A DNA stretch of 62,760 nt from Candidatus Sulfopaludibacter sp. SbA3 (lineage in GTDB: Bacteria; Acidobacteriota; Terriglobia; Bryobacterales; Bryobacteraceae), in assembly GCA_945861625.1 (NCBI GenBank), contig CAMAVI010000010.1:1-62760 (forward strand). The letters are read 5' to 3'. The first letter of the stretch is position 1. The number at the start of each line of letters is the position of its first letter. The translations under genes were made by a program, and so were the position numbers. Of this stretch, positions 46,705 to 54,786 are shown piece by piece. A model generated the notes under the pieces. The model searched no databases. It was not told where the DNA came from and saw nothing but the letters and a program-made list of their open reading frames with translations.

Positions 46705-48366
46705 CTATTGTAGCGCGCGGTCGAGCGCCGAAGCGAGTTTTCGCAATCCCGCCGCGACGTCCGCGCCCAGATGAATCCGCAATGCGCGGCGGCCGCGTTC
46801 CGTCAAAATCGCGAAATCCCCACGCGCCTGCGCGGCCTTGACCACGCCAAATGTGTAGTTCTGTCCGGGTACCGGCAAGTCCCGCGCATCGTCCGCCGTA
46901 ATTTGCAGGAACACGCCCGAGTTCGGTCCACCCTTATACGCCTGACCGGTCGAATGCAGAAAGCGCGGGCCGAAGCCCACACACGTTGCCACGCGTTTGG
47001 CGTCGCGTACACGCTGGCGCATCCCGGTGAGAATCGCCTCGTGCGCCGCGTTCATCTCGATATAGGCAAGCAGCGCGAAGTAGTCCCCCGCCCCGATCTG
47101 CTGCACGTGCGCGCGCAGGACGCCTTCCAGCGTCGCCCCCTTCGCATTGCCGAAAACTTGAATGCCATTGTCTGACAACGCGGGCGATTCCGCGGGCAGT
47201 GAACCCGTCGCCTCGAAAGCGCTGGTAAGTTTCTTGGTCGCAATCTTGCTCGCTTCCACGTCCGGCTGGTCGAAAGGATTGAGGCCAAGGATCGCACCCG
47301 CCACCGCCGTCGCGAATTCCCAGCGGAAGAACTCTTGCCCCAGATCGTAGATATCGCGAAGGTCGATGCGCATCACCGGATGACCGGCCGCGGCCAACTC
47401 CTCCGCCGCCTTGTCTTGCGCCGGGTCAGGCGACGATGCCAGACGAACGTAGACGAACATGCGGTCCGCGCCATACACCACGGGCGGCCCCAGCGGTTCG
47501 CGGTCCACGGGAATGATCGCCTTTCCGTTCTTGCCGGTGGATTCAGCCACCAGTTGTTCCAGCCACGCCCCCAGATCGTGGATCGCCGGCGAAGCGATGA
47601 TCGTGAGTTTGTCGCGGCCGTTGCGAGCCAGCGTCCCCAGGAAGACGCCCAGATCCACGCCTGGATTACCTTCGACTCGGGTGCACGCCTTGGCCATGGC
47701 GGCGGCCGGAATCAGGAACCGCTCCCCATCGATGCCCATGACCGCCGCGGGGATCATGCCAAAATCGGACAACGCCGAAAACCGTCCGCCGATTTCCGGC
47801 AGCCCGAAGCAGATTTTGCGGAACCCGTCAGCCTCGGCCACCTTCTGCATATGCGATCCGGGGTCGGTGATGGCGAAAAACCGGCTGCCGTCGCGGCCCG
47901 CGCGTTCGAAGAAATACTGCTTGAACACGTTGGGTTCGAGTGTTGACCCCGACTTGCTGGCGACAATGAACAGCGTGCTTGCCAGGTCGATTTTCTTTTC
48001 GAGAGCGAGCACCTGCGCCGGATCGGTTGAGTCCAAAACGTGCAGGTCTGGAAAACCCTTCACCTGCCCAAAAGAAAGGCGCAGGACTTCCGGGCACAGG
48101 CTCGATCCGCCCATCCCAAGCAGAAGCACGTGAGTGAAACCGCCCGCTTTGATTTCCGCGGCAACGGCGGCGAAGCGGTCCTTCCGCGCCAATTGCACAT
48201 CGGCAATCGTCAACCACCCCAGCCACTTGGATTCGTCACCGCCGGTCCACACCGACGCATCACGCGACCAGATGCGCGCGACTCGATCGCTGGATTCCCA
48301 GGAACGCAACTCCGATTCCACTGCCTTCGCCAGATCGGCGGGGAGTGAGACGCCCGGAAGTGTCAT
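46705..48366 (-). CDS. pgi: Glucose-6-phosphate isomerase (type found fused to transaldolase)
   Basis: A 553-residue phosphoglucose isomerase with two SIS-like halves: VLLLGMGGSSLCPEVLRLSFG, FIVASKSGSTLEPNVFKQYFFERAG and DPGSHMQKVAEADGF, and GGRFSALSDFGMIPAAVMG (equivalent of the PGI signature). The C-terminal half (residues 330-550) includes LNPFDQPDVEASKIATKKL, HSTGQAYKGGPNSGVFLQI and FGVVKAAQARGDFAILTERGRRALRIHLG. This is the Pgi part of bifunctional transaldolase-isomerase proteins; here it is a separate gene whose ATG overlaps the tal stop by 4 bases. It interconverts glucose 6-phosphate and fructose 6-phosphate. Confidence 0.9.
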   Translation of the reverse strand: MTLPGVSLPADLAKAVESELRSWESSDRVARIWSRDASVWTGGDESKWLGWLTIADVQLARKDRFAAVAAEIKAGGFTHVLLLGMGGSSLCPEVLRLSFGQVKGFPDLHVLDSTDPAQVLALEKKIDLASTLFIVASKSGSTLEPNVFKQYFFERAGRDGSRFFAITDPGSHMQKVAEADGFRKICFGLPEIGGRFSALSDFGMIPAAVMGIDGERFLIPAAAMAKACTRVEGNPGVDLGVFLGTLARNGRDKLTIIASPAIHDLGAWLEQLVAESTGKNGKAIIPVDREPLGPPVVYGADRMFVYVRLASSPDPAQDKAAEELAAAGHPVMRIDLRDIYDLGQEFFRWEFATAVAGAILGLNPFDQPDVEASKIATKKLTSAFEATGSLPAESPALSDNGIQVFGNAKGATLEGVLRAHVQQIGAGDYFALLAYIEMNAAHEAILTGMRQRVRDAKRVATCVGFGPRFLHSTGQAYKGGPNSGVFLQITADDARDLPVPGQNYTFGVVKAAQARGDFAILTERGRRALRIHLGADVAAGLRKLASALDRALQ

Positions 48367-49496
48367 TTGTACTCGATGGCGGCCAACAGGTTGCCGAAGG
48401 CGTCTTCGAATTGCTTCACGCCAGCCGCAACCAGATCATCAGTGACCTGCTGAATGGAAATTCCGGCCGCCGCCAGATCCAGCATCACCTGCCGCGCTCC
48501 ATCCAGATCTTCGTCGAGCGAAGCCCTCGGTTCGCCATGGTCGCGGAACGCATCGTAAGTTGCCGGCGGGATCGTATTCACGGTGTCCTTGCCGATCAAC
48601 TCTTCCACGTACAGCACGTCGCGCAGTTTCGGATTCTTGGTCGAAGTGCTAGCCCACAGCACGCGCTGGGTCTGCGCCCCCTTGGCGGCCAGAGTCTCCC
48701 AGCGCATGCCCGAAAAAATTCGCTTGTACCGTTCATACGCGAGCTTCGCATTCGCGATGGCAACTTTGCCGCGGAAGGATTCCAACCGGGCGCGCTCGGC
48801 GTCGTTCGATCCGGAAAGTCTCTTGTCGATTAGGCCGTCCACGGATGTGTCGATGCGGCTGACAAAGAAGCTGGCGACACCGGCGATACCGGATAACTCC
48901 AGACCTTGCGCCGCGCGTTTCTCCAACGCCCGCACGAAGGCCCACGCGACTTCCTCATACATCTCTTGCGAGAAGAGCAAAGTCGTATTGACATTGATGC
49001 CTTCGCTCAGCAGCGTCTCAATCGCCGGTACGCCCGCGGGAGTTCCCGGCACTTTGATCATCAGATTGGGCCGGTTCACTGTGGCCCATAGCCGTCGTGC
49101 CTCCTCGACGGTCGCTTCCGTGTCGTGCGCCAGGTACGGCGCCACTTCCAGGCTCACGTAGCCGTCGCGCCGGGCGGATTGATGATAGACCGGCCGCAAC
49201 ACATCGGCGGCATCCTGGATATCGCGAATGGCCAACTTCTCGTAGAGAGCCTTGGCGTCCAGGGATCCATCCGCTTTCAACCGTGCCAGAAAATCCGCGT
49301 ATTCTTCGCCGCCCACGATGGCTTTCTCGAAGATCGCCGGATTGGACGTCATGCCGCCCAGCCCATCTTCGTCCACCATGCGGCGGAGTTCGCCGCTGAT
49401 CATCAGACTGCGCCGGATGTAGTCGAGCCAGACGGATTGCCCGAATCTAGCCAATTGCTTCAGTGGATTACCGATGGTGCTTGAAATCGTGGACAT
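48363..49496 (-). CDS. tal: Transaldolase
   Basis: A 377-residue transaldolase of the longer (actinobacterial/TalPgi) type. QSVWLDYIRRSLMISGELRRMVDEDGLGGMTSNPAIFEKAI is the conserved first signature, LMIKVPGTPAGVPAIETL holds the Schiff-base Lys, and FFVSRIDTSVDGLIDKRL is the other conserved block. It transfers dihydroxyacetone between fructose 6-phosphate and erythrose 4-phosphate in the pentose phosphate pathway. It is upstream of and coupled to pgi; together they match the domain order of the natural fusion. Confidence 0.93.
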   Translation of the reverse strand: MSTISSTIGNPLKQLARFGQSVWLDYIRRSLMISGELRRMVDEDGLGGMTSNPAIFEKAIVGGEEYADFLARLKADGSLDAKALYEKLAIRDIQDAADVLRPVYHQSARRDGYVSLEVAPYLAHDTEATVEEARRLWATVNRPNLMIKVPGTPAGVPAIETLLSEGINVNTTLLFSQEMYEEVAWAFVRALEKRAAQGLELSGIAGVASFFVSRIDTSVDGLIDKRLSGSNDAERARLESFRGKVAIANAKLAYERYKRIFSGMRWETLAAKGAQTQRVLWASTSTKNPKLRDVLYVEELIGKDTVNTIPPATYDAFRDHGEPRASLDEDLDGARQVMLDLAAAGISIQQVTDDLVAAGVKQFEDAFGNLLAAIEYK

Positions 49497-49554
49497 GGCT
49501 CTATCCTTTTACTGTACAAGATGCGGCCATATCCGGGGCCTGGACTGCGCGGCG

Positions 49555-52152
49555 TCAGAATGTCATGCCGATGCGGGCTGTGAACGCCCGCGGAGCTATA
49601 AAATGGGTCCCGCTAAACGTCGACAGAAAATTGTAGAGGGATTCTACGTTGGTCAGGTTGGAAATCTCGATTGCGGCTGTGTAGCGGCGCGCTCCATCCG
49701 TCTTGTGCAATAAATTATCGGAACCAATGCCGAGATTCAAGATATTTCTCGGATTCACTCGGTTCGGGTTGTGGTCATCATTCCCTTGCCCCGCTTGCGG
49801 CAAAGTGACCAGCTTCGAGGTAACGGTCCCATTGCAGTTCGTGAGCGGGTTCGCACCCGTGGCCAGGCGGCCGTTGCACGCGAGCCCGATGCTCACCTGC
49901 TGGTTCGGTGTCAAAGCGAGGGCCGCTGCGGAATCCGGAACGCCGCTCACCACCAGGCCGCTGTCGTAGCGGTAGGTCAAGGCGAACCATTCCGCATTCT
50001 TGGGCCTCTGATAGCGCAAAGTTACCGTTGACTGGAACTTCTGGTCGTGGTCGATGCGAAATACGCTGCCATCGAGCGGCGTGCCCTGGAAGATCAGCCC
50101 GCCATTCTCGGGGAAGAAGAACCGCGCACGGGTGTGACCGAACGTCCAATAAGCCTGGAATCCTTTGAGATTGGTGGTGCTCACCTTCCCCGTGAAGCCA
50201 TCCAGTTTGGAATTGCGCCAGGAGATCGGAAACGAGATCGTAGTGTTCAACAACGTCGCGAAGTCATACGCGTTACGCGTGTACTTCCAGAAGTAATCCG
50301 CGTCAATCAGCAGGAACCTGCCGATGGCCTGCTGAAAGCCAACATTGAACTGATTGCGGAAACCCGGATCAATCGGCACGGCGTCGGCTCCGAAAACGTT
50401 CTGAGCGAGGCCGCCCCGGCCGGTGGCATTGGAAAGCAGCAGATTTTCGTTGAACGGTGTCTCAAAGGTGCGGGCATAGGCCACGCGCAGCACCGTCCCC
50501 GTCTTCTTGACGTTGTAAGCAATGCCGGCGCGCGGCTGGGGACCGGTTCTCGAAACCAGTCCATCGTAGCGATCCAGGCGGAAGCCCAAGTTGAATCGAA
50601 AGTTGCCCGCGGTGATCATGTCCTGCGCGTAGAGGGCGTACTGGTTGATGTTGGCGTCCGCTCGGAACTGGAACAACTTACCGCCGCGCGTCAGATCGAA
50701 GGGAAACAGTCCGGCTGAAAACGGCGTGCCGGTCAAGTTCGGGTTTTCGTTCTTATTTGGTCCGAAACCCGCCGCCACGCACTGCGCCGGACCGTGCAGG
50801 TTCGGATCGCCGATAGGATTGCCGTCATCGTCAATGCAGGGCGCGTTGAAGGTTGGATCCGTGACGCCGAAGCCAAAATTTTCCAGTAACCGTGTCTGCT
50901 TCAGATCCACACCATACTTGAACGAATGGCGGCCTCGTACCGCCGATATGTCGGCTTTGATACCCCAGTTCAGGAGCTGGCGGCTTTGGCTTTGCGTCGC
51001 CGGAGTGTCGGCGAACGGATCGCGGCTCCCGTAGTAATTCACCTGGTCTTTGCGGATGTATGGATTGATGGACAAGAGCGTGCGCGCATCGAAGGTGCGC
51101 TGATAACCGGGCGCGATACTCCAGGTCAGTACGCGTTGCCGCTGATCCTGGCCCAGTTGGTCGTAGCTATTGGGAATCTGGAACCAGTTCCGCGCCGAGA
51201 ACAAGTTCAGGTGGATGGCGTCTTTTCCGGTGGGTTGGTAGTCAAAGCGATCAAACAGCGTTTGGCTATTTCCAATATCGTGGATCGCCGCGAATTCCGG
51301 CGTGTCCAGGAAGCGTCCCGAGCGGATACCGTCCAAGGCTATGAAGTTTCCGATCTTTTCCGTGCCCGTTCCCAGTCCCGCCGTGCCACCTCCGGCGCCA
51401 AACGTACCGTAGTTGGCGCCCACGTTTCCAAACACTCTGCGCGCGCCCAAACCGGAGCGAGTCGTAATCTGCGCCACCAGGCTGCTCTTATCGCCAAACT
51501 CGGCGTTCGGCGTTCCCGTGGTCAGCTCCATGCTCTGAATGGCGCTGGTGGGAAGCTGGGTGGAGAATACCTTGCTCTGCTGGTCGCTAATGGGCTGCCC
51601 GTCGATAATAAAACTGGTTTGCGCGTGGTCGCCTACGGGGTGGAAGAATCCGTTAGCGTCGGCGGCGACACCTCCGGTGCTGTAAACGATTGCCTGGCTC
51701 AGTCCGCCCCCGGGGTCGGAGGCCGGCATCTTCAGCAATTGGCTTCGATCAACATCCACATGCGCCGAAGGGTTGGTCTCAAGCGCTTCCGCGGCGCCTT
51801 CCACCATCACCATCGTAGTGGTTCCCGCTATGGCGAGCGCCACCTTGACTTGAATGGGCACCGAATTCCGGACGTCGATGTTTTGCCCGAATTCCGCGAA
51901 TCCAGGAACCGTGACTTCCAGGTGGTATGAATTGGGTGGGATATTGGTCAGCCGGAAGGCGCCGTCCGGACCCGACTGCGCCGATTGCGTGTAACCGCTC
52001 ACGGCATGGTGCAAGGTAACTGGCGCTCTCGCCACCACGCCACCCAAGGGGTCGACGACCGTTCCTTCTATCGTCCCCGCATTCCCCAGCGACTGCGCGA
52101 CTACCGGCGCGGCAGCCAAAACCACAGCAACAAACAAACGAGTGAATACCAT
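49555..52152 (-). CDS. TonB-dependent receptor with carboxypeptidase-regulatory domain (Oar-like)
   Basis: About 865 residues: signal peptide (LFVAVVLAAAPVVA), N-terminal carboxypeptidase-regulatory-like domain (NAGTIEGTVVDPLGGVVARAPVTLHH, GPDGAFRLTNIPPNSYHLEVTVPGF), a plug domain (LSQAIVYSTGGVAADANGFFHPVGDHAQTSFIIDGQPISDQ, GTPNAEFGDKSSLVAQITTRSGLG) and a long beta-barrel ending IAPRAFTARIGMTF with the C-terminal Phe. This type is expanded in Acidobacteriota for uptake of large substrates. GGAGAT lies 7 bases before the chosen ATG. A His/Cys-rich small protein is encoded upstream on the same strand. Ligand unknown. Confidence 0.9.
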   Translation of the reverse strand: MVFTRLFVAVVLAAAPVVAQSLGNAGTIEGTVVDPLGGVVARAPVTLHHAVSGYTQSAQSGPDGAFRLTNIPPNSYHLEVTVPGFAEFGQNIDVRNSVPIQVKVALAIAGTTTMVMVEGAAEALETNPSAHVDVDRSQLLKMPASDPGGGLSQAIVYSTGGVAADANGFFHPVGDHAQTSFIIDGQPISDQQSKVFSTQLPTSAIQSMELTTGTPNAEFGDKSSLVAQITTRSGLGARRVFGNVGANYGTFGAGGGTAGLGTGTEKIGNFIALDGIRSGRFLDTPEFAAIHDIGNSQTLFDRFDYQPTGKDAIHLNLFSARNWFQIPNSYDQLGQDQRQRVLTWSIAPGYQRTFDARTLLSINPYIRKDQVNYYGSRDPFADTPATQSQSRQLLNWGIKADISAVRGRHSFKYGVDLKQTRLLENFGFGVTDPTFNAPCIDDDGNPIGDPNLHGPAQCVAAGFGPNKNENPNLTGTPFSAGLFPFDLTRGGKLFQFRADANINQYALYAQDMITAGNFRFNLGFRLDRYDGLVSRTGPQPRAGIAYNVKKTGTVLRVAYARTFETPFNENLLLSNATGRGGLAQNVFGADAVPIDPGFRNQFNVGFQQAIGRFLLIDADYFWKYTRNAYDFATLLNTTISFPISWRNSKLDGFTGKVSTTNLKGFQAYWTFGHTRARFFFPENGGLIFQGTPLDGSVFRIDHDQKFQSTVTLRYQRPKNAEWFALTYRYDSGLVVSGVPDSAAALALTPNQQVSIGLACNGRLATGANPLTNCNGTVTSKLVTLPQAGQGNDDHNPNRVNPRNILNLGIGSDNLLHKTDGARRYTAAIEISNLTNVESLYNFLSTFSGTHFIAPRAFTARIGMTF

Positions 52153-52251
52153 TGGCTTATCTCCATGAAATATGAAATGCAAAAGCAATTAAGTGCTGGC
52201 CTGGGCGGCACGCGCCCGGCCAACACCGCAAGATGCAAACGTGGAGAAAAG

Positions 52252-52587
52252 TTAAACGGGAGGAGCGCGAGGTGAACTCAGCGTAAAAACGCCGACGGAC
52301 TGCGAGGCTACCTCATGCAGTGTCGTCCGCCAAGTGGAAGCGGAAAGTCCAGCGAGCTGAACAGCCCCCGCGGCCTGCAACAGCGGGAAATGTCCGCCGT
52401 GGCAACCCGGGCAGCAATGGTCGTTCGGCCCGCCGTGCTGGTGCGCGTGAACTTCAATGGCGCTGCCAATCTGGAGCGCGGCGAAGTTCACCAACACCAG
52501 CAGCACAAACAAGAGACGCAATACCCGCAGTGGCCTCGTTTGTGGTGCGGCGGACTGACGAAATACGCTCATATTCCGAATGGACAT
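52252..52587 (-). CDS. Small His/Cys-rich membrane protein
   Basis: A 111-residue protein: a basic N-terminus, one membrane helix (VLRLLFVLLVLVNFAALQIGSA), then a short cluster HAHQHGGPNDHCCPGCHGGHF with six His and three Cys, a likely metal-binding patch outside the membrane. The rest is Ala/Ser-rich. It resembles the metal-responsive small proteins (DUF2946-like) found beside outer-membrane receptors, but I cannot confirm the family. Located about 100 bases upstream of the TonB receptor gene, on the same strand, it is probably its partner. Confidence 0.6.
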   Translation of the reverse strand: MSIRNMSVFRQSAAPQTRPLRVLRLLFVLLVLVNFAALQIGSAIEVHAHQHGGPNDHCCPGCHGGHFPLLQAAGAVQLAGLSASTWRTTLHEVASQSVGVFTLSSPRAPPV

Positions 52588-52645
52588 TGGACGGCCCTTT
52601 CGAACCTCCGGTTACATGTTTTATTTTAGCGCCACGGAATGGAGA

Positions 52646-52813
52646 TCGCCACAGGACTCGCCCGGCGTACTGCCCGATGGCATCGTCAGGCGTGAGCACG
52701 GTCATGCCATGGACTACCGCCTGCGCCACGATCATTCGATCGAAAGGGTCCCCATGAAGACGTGGAAGCCGCGAAGCGTGGAGAGCGGATTCTTCATCCA
52801 CTGGCAGGGCTTC
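52646..52813 (-). pseudogene. vapC: C-terminal remnant of a VapC-type PIN toxin
   Basis: The frame shows EALPVDEESALHASRLPRLHGDPFDRMIVAQAVVHGMTVLTPDDAIGQYAGRVLW, the C-terminal half of a PIN-domain VapC with the DPFDRxxVAQA helix and the TPDDAIxxY acidic site. The N-terminal half, with the first catalytic Asp, is absent, and no vapB antitoxin is seen nearby. The rest of the open frame downstream is unrelated. The lost half would lie where the methyltransferase gene now begins. Confidence 0.7.
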
Positions 52814-52849
52814 AGCGCCGTCAGTATTTCCAGGCAAGCGGGCGGCGGT

Positions 52850-53440
52850 ATGCTGGTTCGAGCAATGATCCGTTTTCCCTACCACCTGCTCCTGACTACT
52901 TTCGCGGCCGCTGTGCTAACCGCCCAGACCACCGCGCCACGCCGCGCACCGGATGTTCCCTACGTGCCCACCACGCCCGAAGCCGTCGCGGCCATGCTGA
53001 AACTCGCGGGAGTCACGCCGTCCGATGTCGTGTACGACCTTGGTTGCGGGGATGGCCGCATTGTGGTCGCCGCCGGCAAACTCGGTTCCCGCGGCGTGGG
53101 CATCGACATCGACCCCGTGCGCGTCAAGGAAGCGCGCGCCAACGTCGAGAAAGCCGGCGTCGGCAAGCTGGTACGCATCGAGGAAGCCGACATTTTTCTA
53201 GCCGATATCCGCCAGGCCAGCGTCGTGATCCTATTCCTGCTTCCCGAACTGAACGTGAAGCTGCTTCCAAAGCTGCTGGGCGAACTCAAACCCGGCACGC
53301 GCATCGTCTCCAACAGTTTCGACATGGGCGATTGGCCCGCCGAAAAAGAAGTGATGGTGGGAGACCCCAACAAGCCGGGCAGCCCGTTCAGCCACCAATT
53401 GTTCATGTGGACGGTTCCGCCCGATGGCAAGTTAAAATAG
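52850..53440 (+). CDS. Class I SAM methyltransferase with export signal
   Basis: About 196 residues. The N-terminus (MIRFPYHLLLTTFAAAVLTAQ) looks like a signal peptide, followed by PYVPTTPEAVAAMLKLAGVTPSDVVYDLGCGDGRIVVAAGKLGSRGVGIDIDP with the SAM-binding motif I and acidic motif II. It resembles the short RMT-like/L-isoaspartyl-type methyltransferases. SAM is not expected in the periplasm, so either the signal is not cleaved or the domain faces the cytoplasm. Start at 52850 or 52865 cannot be settled. It faces the vapC remnant. Confidence 0.72.
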   Translation: MLVRAMIRFPYHLLLTTFAAAVLTAQTTAPRRAPDVPYVPTTPEAVAAMLKLAGVTPSDVVYDLGCGDGRIVVAAGKLGSRGVGIDIDPVRVKEARANVEKAGVGKLVRIEEADIFLADIRQASVVILFLLPELNVKLLPKLLGELKPGTRIVSNSFDMGDWPAEKEVMVGDPNKPGSPFSHQLFMWTVPPDGKLK

Positions 53441-53572
53441 AGCCAAGCGGTGCCTTCAGGAGACATTGCGTCAGTTGTCGACAAGTTCAACCGCGACGGC
53501 GTGCCGCCAAGCGAAACAGGAACACGCAGGCCGCGGAGCGCCGGAGCGAGTCGTCCGCTTTGCGCGTATTCC

Positions 53573-54457
53573 TTAGAAAGGCAGATCTGGCTGGACGTGC
53601 TGTAGCATGGCCGAGCGCGTCAGGTACGGATACGGGTTCACCGGGCTGCCGCCCAGGCGAACTTCGAAATGCAGGTGCGGTGCGGTCACCTTGCCGGACG
53701 CGCCTGAGTAACCCAGAATCTCGCCACGGCGAATTTCCTGCCCCGGCACCACTTCAAACTTGGAAAGGTGGGCATACCAGGTGTTCATGCCCCTGCCGTG
53801 ATCAATGATGACCATGCGGCCATACCCGCCGGAGTATTCGGCGCGCATCACGATCCCGTCCGCCGCCGCGTGGACAGGGGTCCGCATCGGCGCGGAAATA
53901 TCAACTCCTGAATGCAGGGCGCCCTCGCCCGAAAAGGGATCTTCGCGTTCCCCAAAGCGGCTCAGCAGCCGGCCGTTGATGGGCCACATCGTGGGCACGA
54001 CATTCGTCTGCCAGCGCCGGGCGTAGGTACGTGTGACTCGCGAAAAATTGGCGGACTTCAGAAAATTGTACTCTTCGATGGACTCTTTGTAGGTCGGCAG
54101 CAGCGGCCCTTCACCGGAAATGTCATCCGCGCCTTCCAACTGACGCTTAAGCCCGAGGGCCAGACTCACTTCGCTTGCCATTAACTGGAGCGAAGCCAAC
54201 TGCTCTTTCTTTTCCGTGTTGTCCCGCTGCAATTCCTGATAACGGCTGCGCAGCGTGGCCACCTGGTCGCGCAACGTGTTGTAGTTGGAGACCTTCCAGG
54301 TCATGCGCAGGTAGCTCGAAACCATCCCAAACAGAGAGATGGAGCCGAACAGCGCCAACGCCAGCACAACGTACAACGCCTGGTGCGGAAATTGAATCCG
54401 GCGTAGGCGCCCGTGCAGCGAGTGGGCCAGGACAACTACGAAGTAGTGCTGCTTCAT
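53573..54457 (-). CDS. M23-family peptidase with coiled coil
   Basis: About 294 residues: a membrane segment (VVLALALFGSISLFGM), a coiled coil (LRDQVATLRSRYQELQRDNTEKKEQLASLQLMASEVSLALGLKRQ), and a C-terminal LytM domain with HSGVDISAPMRTPVHAAADGIV, YAHLSKFEVVPGQEIRRGEILGYSG and HLHFEVRLGG, holding the zinc and catalytic His residues. It would cut peptidoglycan cross-links or act as an activator of amidases. A longer reading upstream exists but the ATG giving MKQHYFVVV fits the topology. It follows an intergenic stretch of 132 bases with no other feature. Confidence 0.85.
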   Translation of the reverse strand: MKQHYFVVVLAHSLHGRLRRIQFPHQALYVVLALALFGSISLFGMVSSYLRMTWKVSNYNTLRDQVATLRSRYQELQRDNTEKKEQLASLQLMASEVSLALGLKRQLEGADDISGEGPLLPTYKESIEEYNFLKSANFSRVTRTYARRWQTNVVPTMWPINGRLLSRFGEREDPFSGEGALHSGVDISAPMRTPVHAAADGIVMRAEYSGGYGRMVIIDHGRGMNTWYAHLSKFEVVPGQEIRRGEILGYSGASGKVTAPHLHFEVRLGGSPVNPYPYLTRSAMLQHVQPDLPF

Positions 54458-54786
54458 GAACCTCGTTAAGTCAACGACCGCGGAATCCACCGGGAGCCAT
54501 AGCGGCAACGGTCGAAACGTGAATGAACTGTCATGATACCGAAACGAAGGTACCAAAGTCAATCCAAAAGGCCCCATCGGAGAATGGGTACACATCATAT
54601 CTATTATCAATTACATACATACAATATGGAAGATTTTAATTTAACTAATAGATCGTCCGCCATTCTAGGCTATTGGACATCCGGGAAATCACCCGCGCTG
54701 CCCAGCCGATCAGCACAGTGAAATTCTCCCCGGCAAGTGCCATAATGTCCAAAACGACTTTGTCTGTCGCGAGCGAAGGAGATACG
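54458..54786. other. AT-rich intergenic region before the Tat-exported ThDP gene
   Basis: 329 bases without a credible gene. Positions 54595-54655 are strikingly AT-rich compared with the genome, with runs such as ATTACATACATACAATATGG and TTTTAATTTAACTAATAG. Such a patch can be a promoter with upstream element, a nucleoid-protein site, or a trace of insertion. No clear -35/-10 pair can be assigned. Confidence 0.45.
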
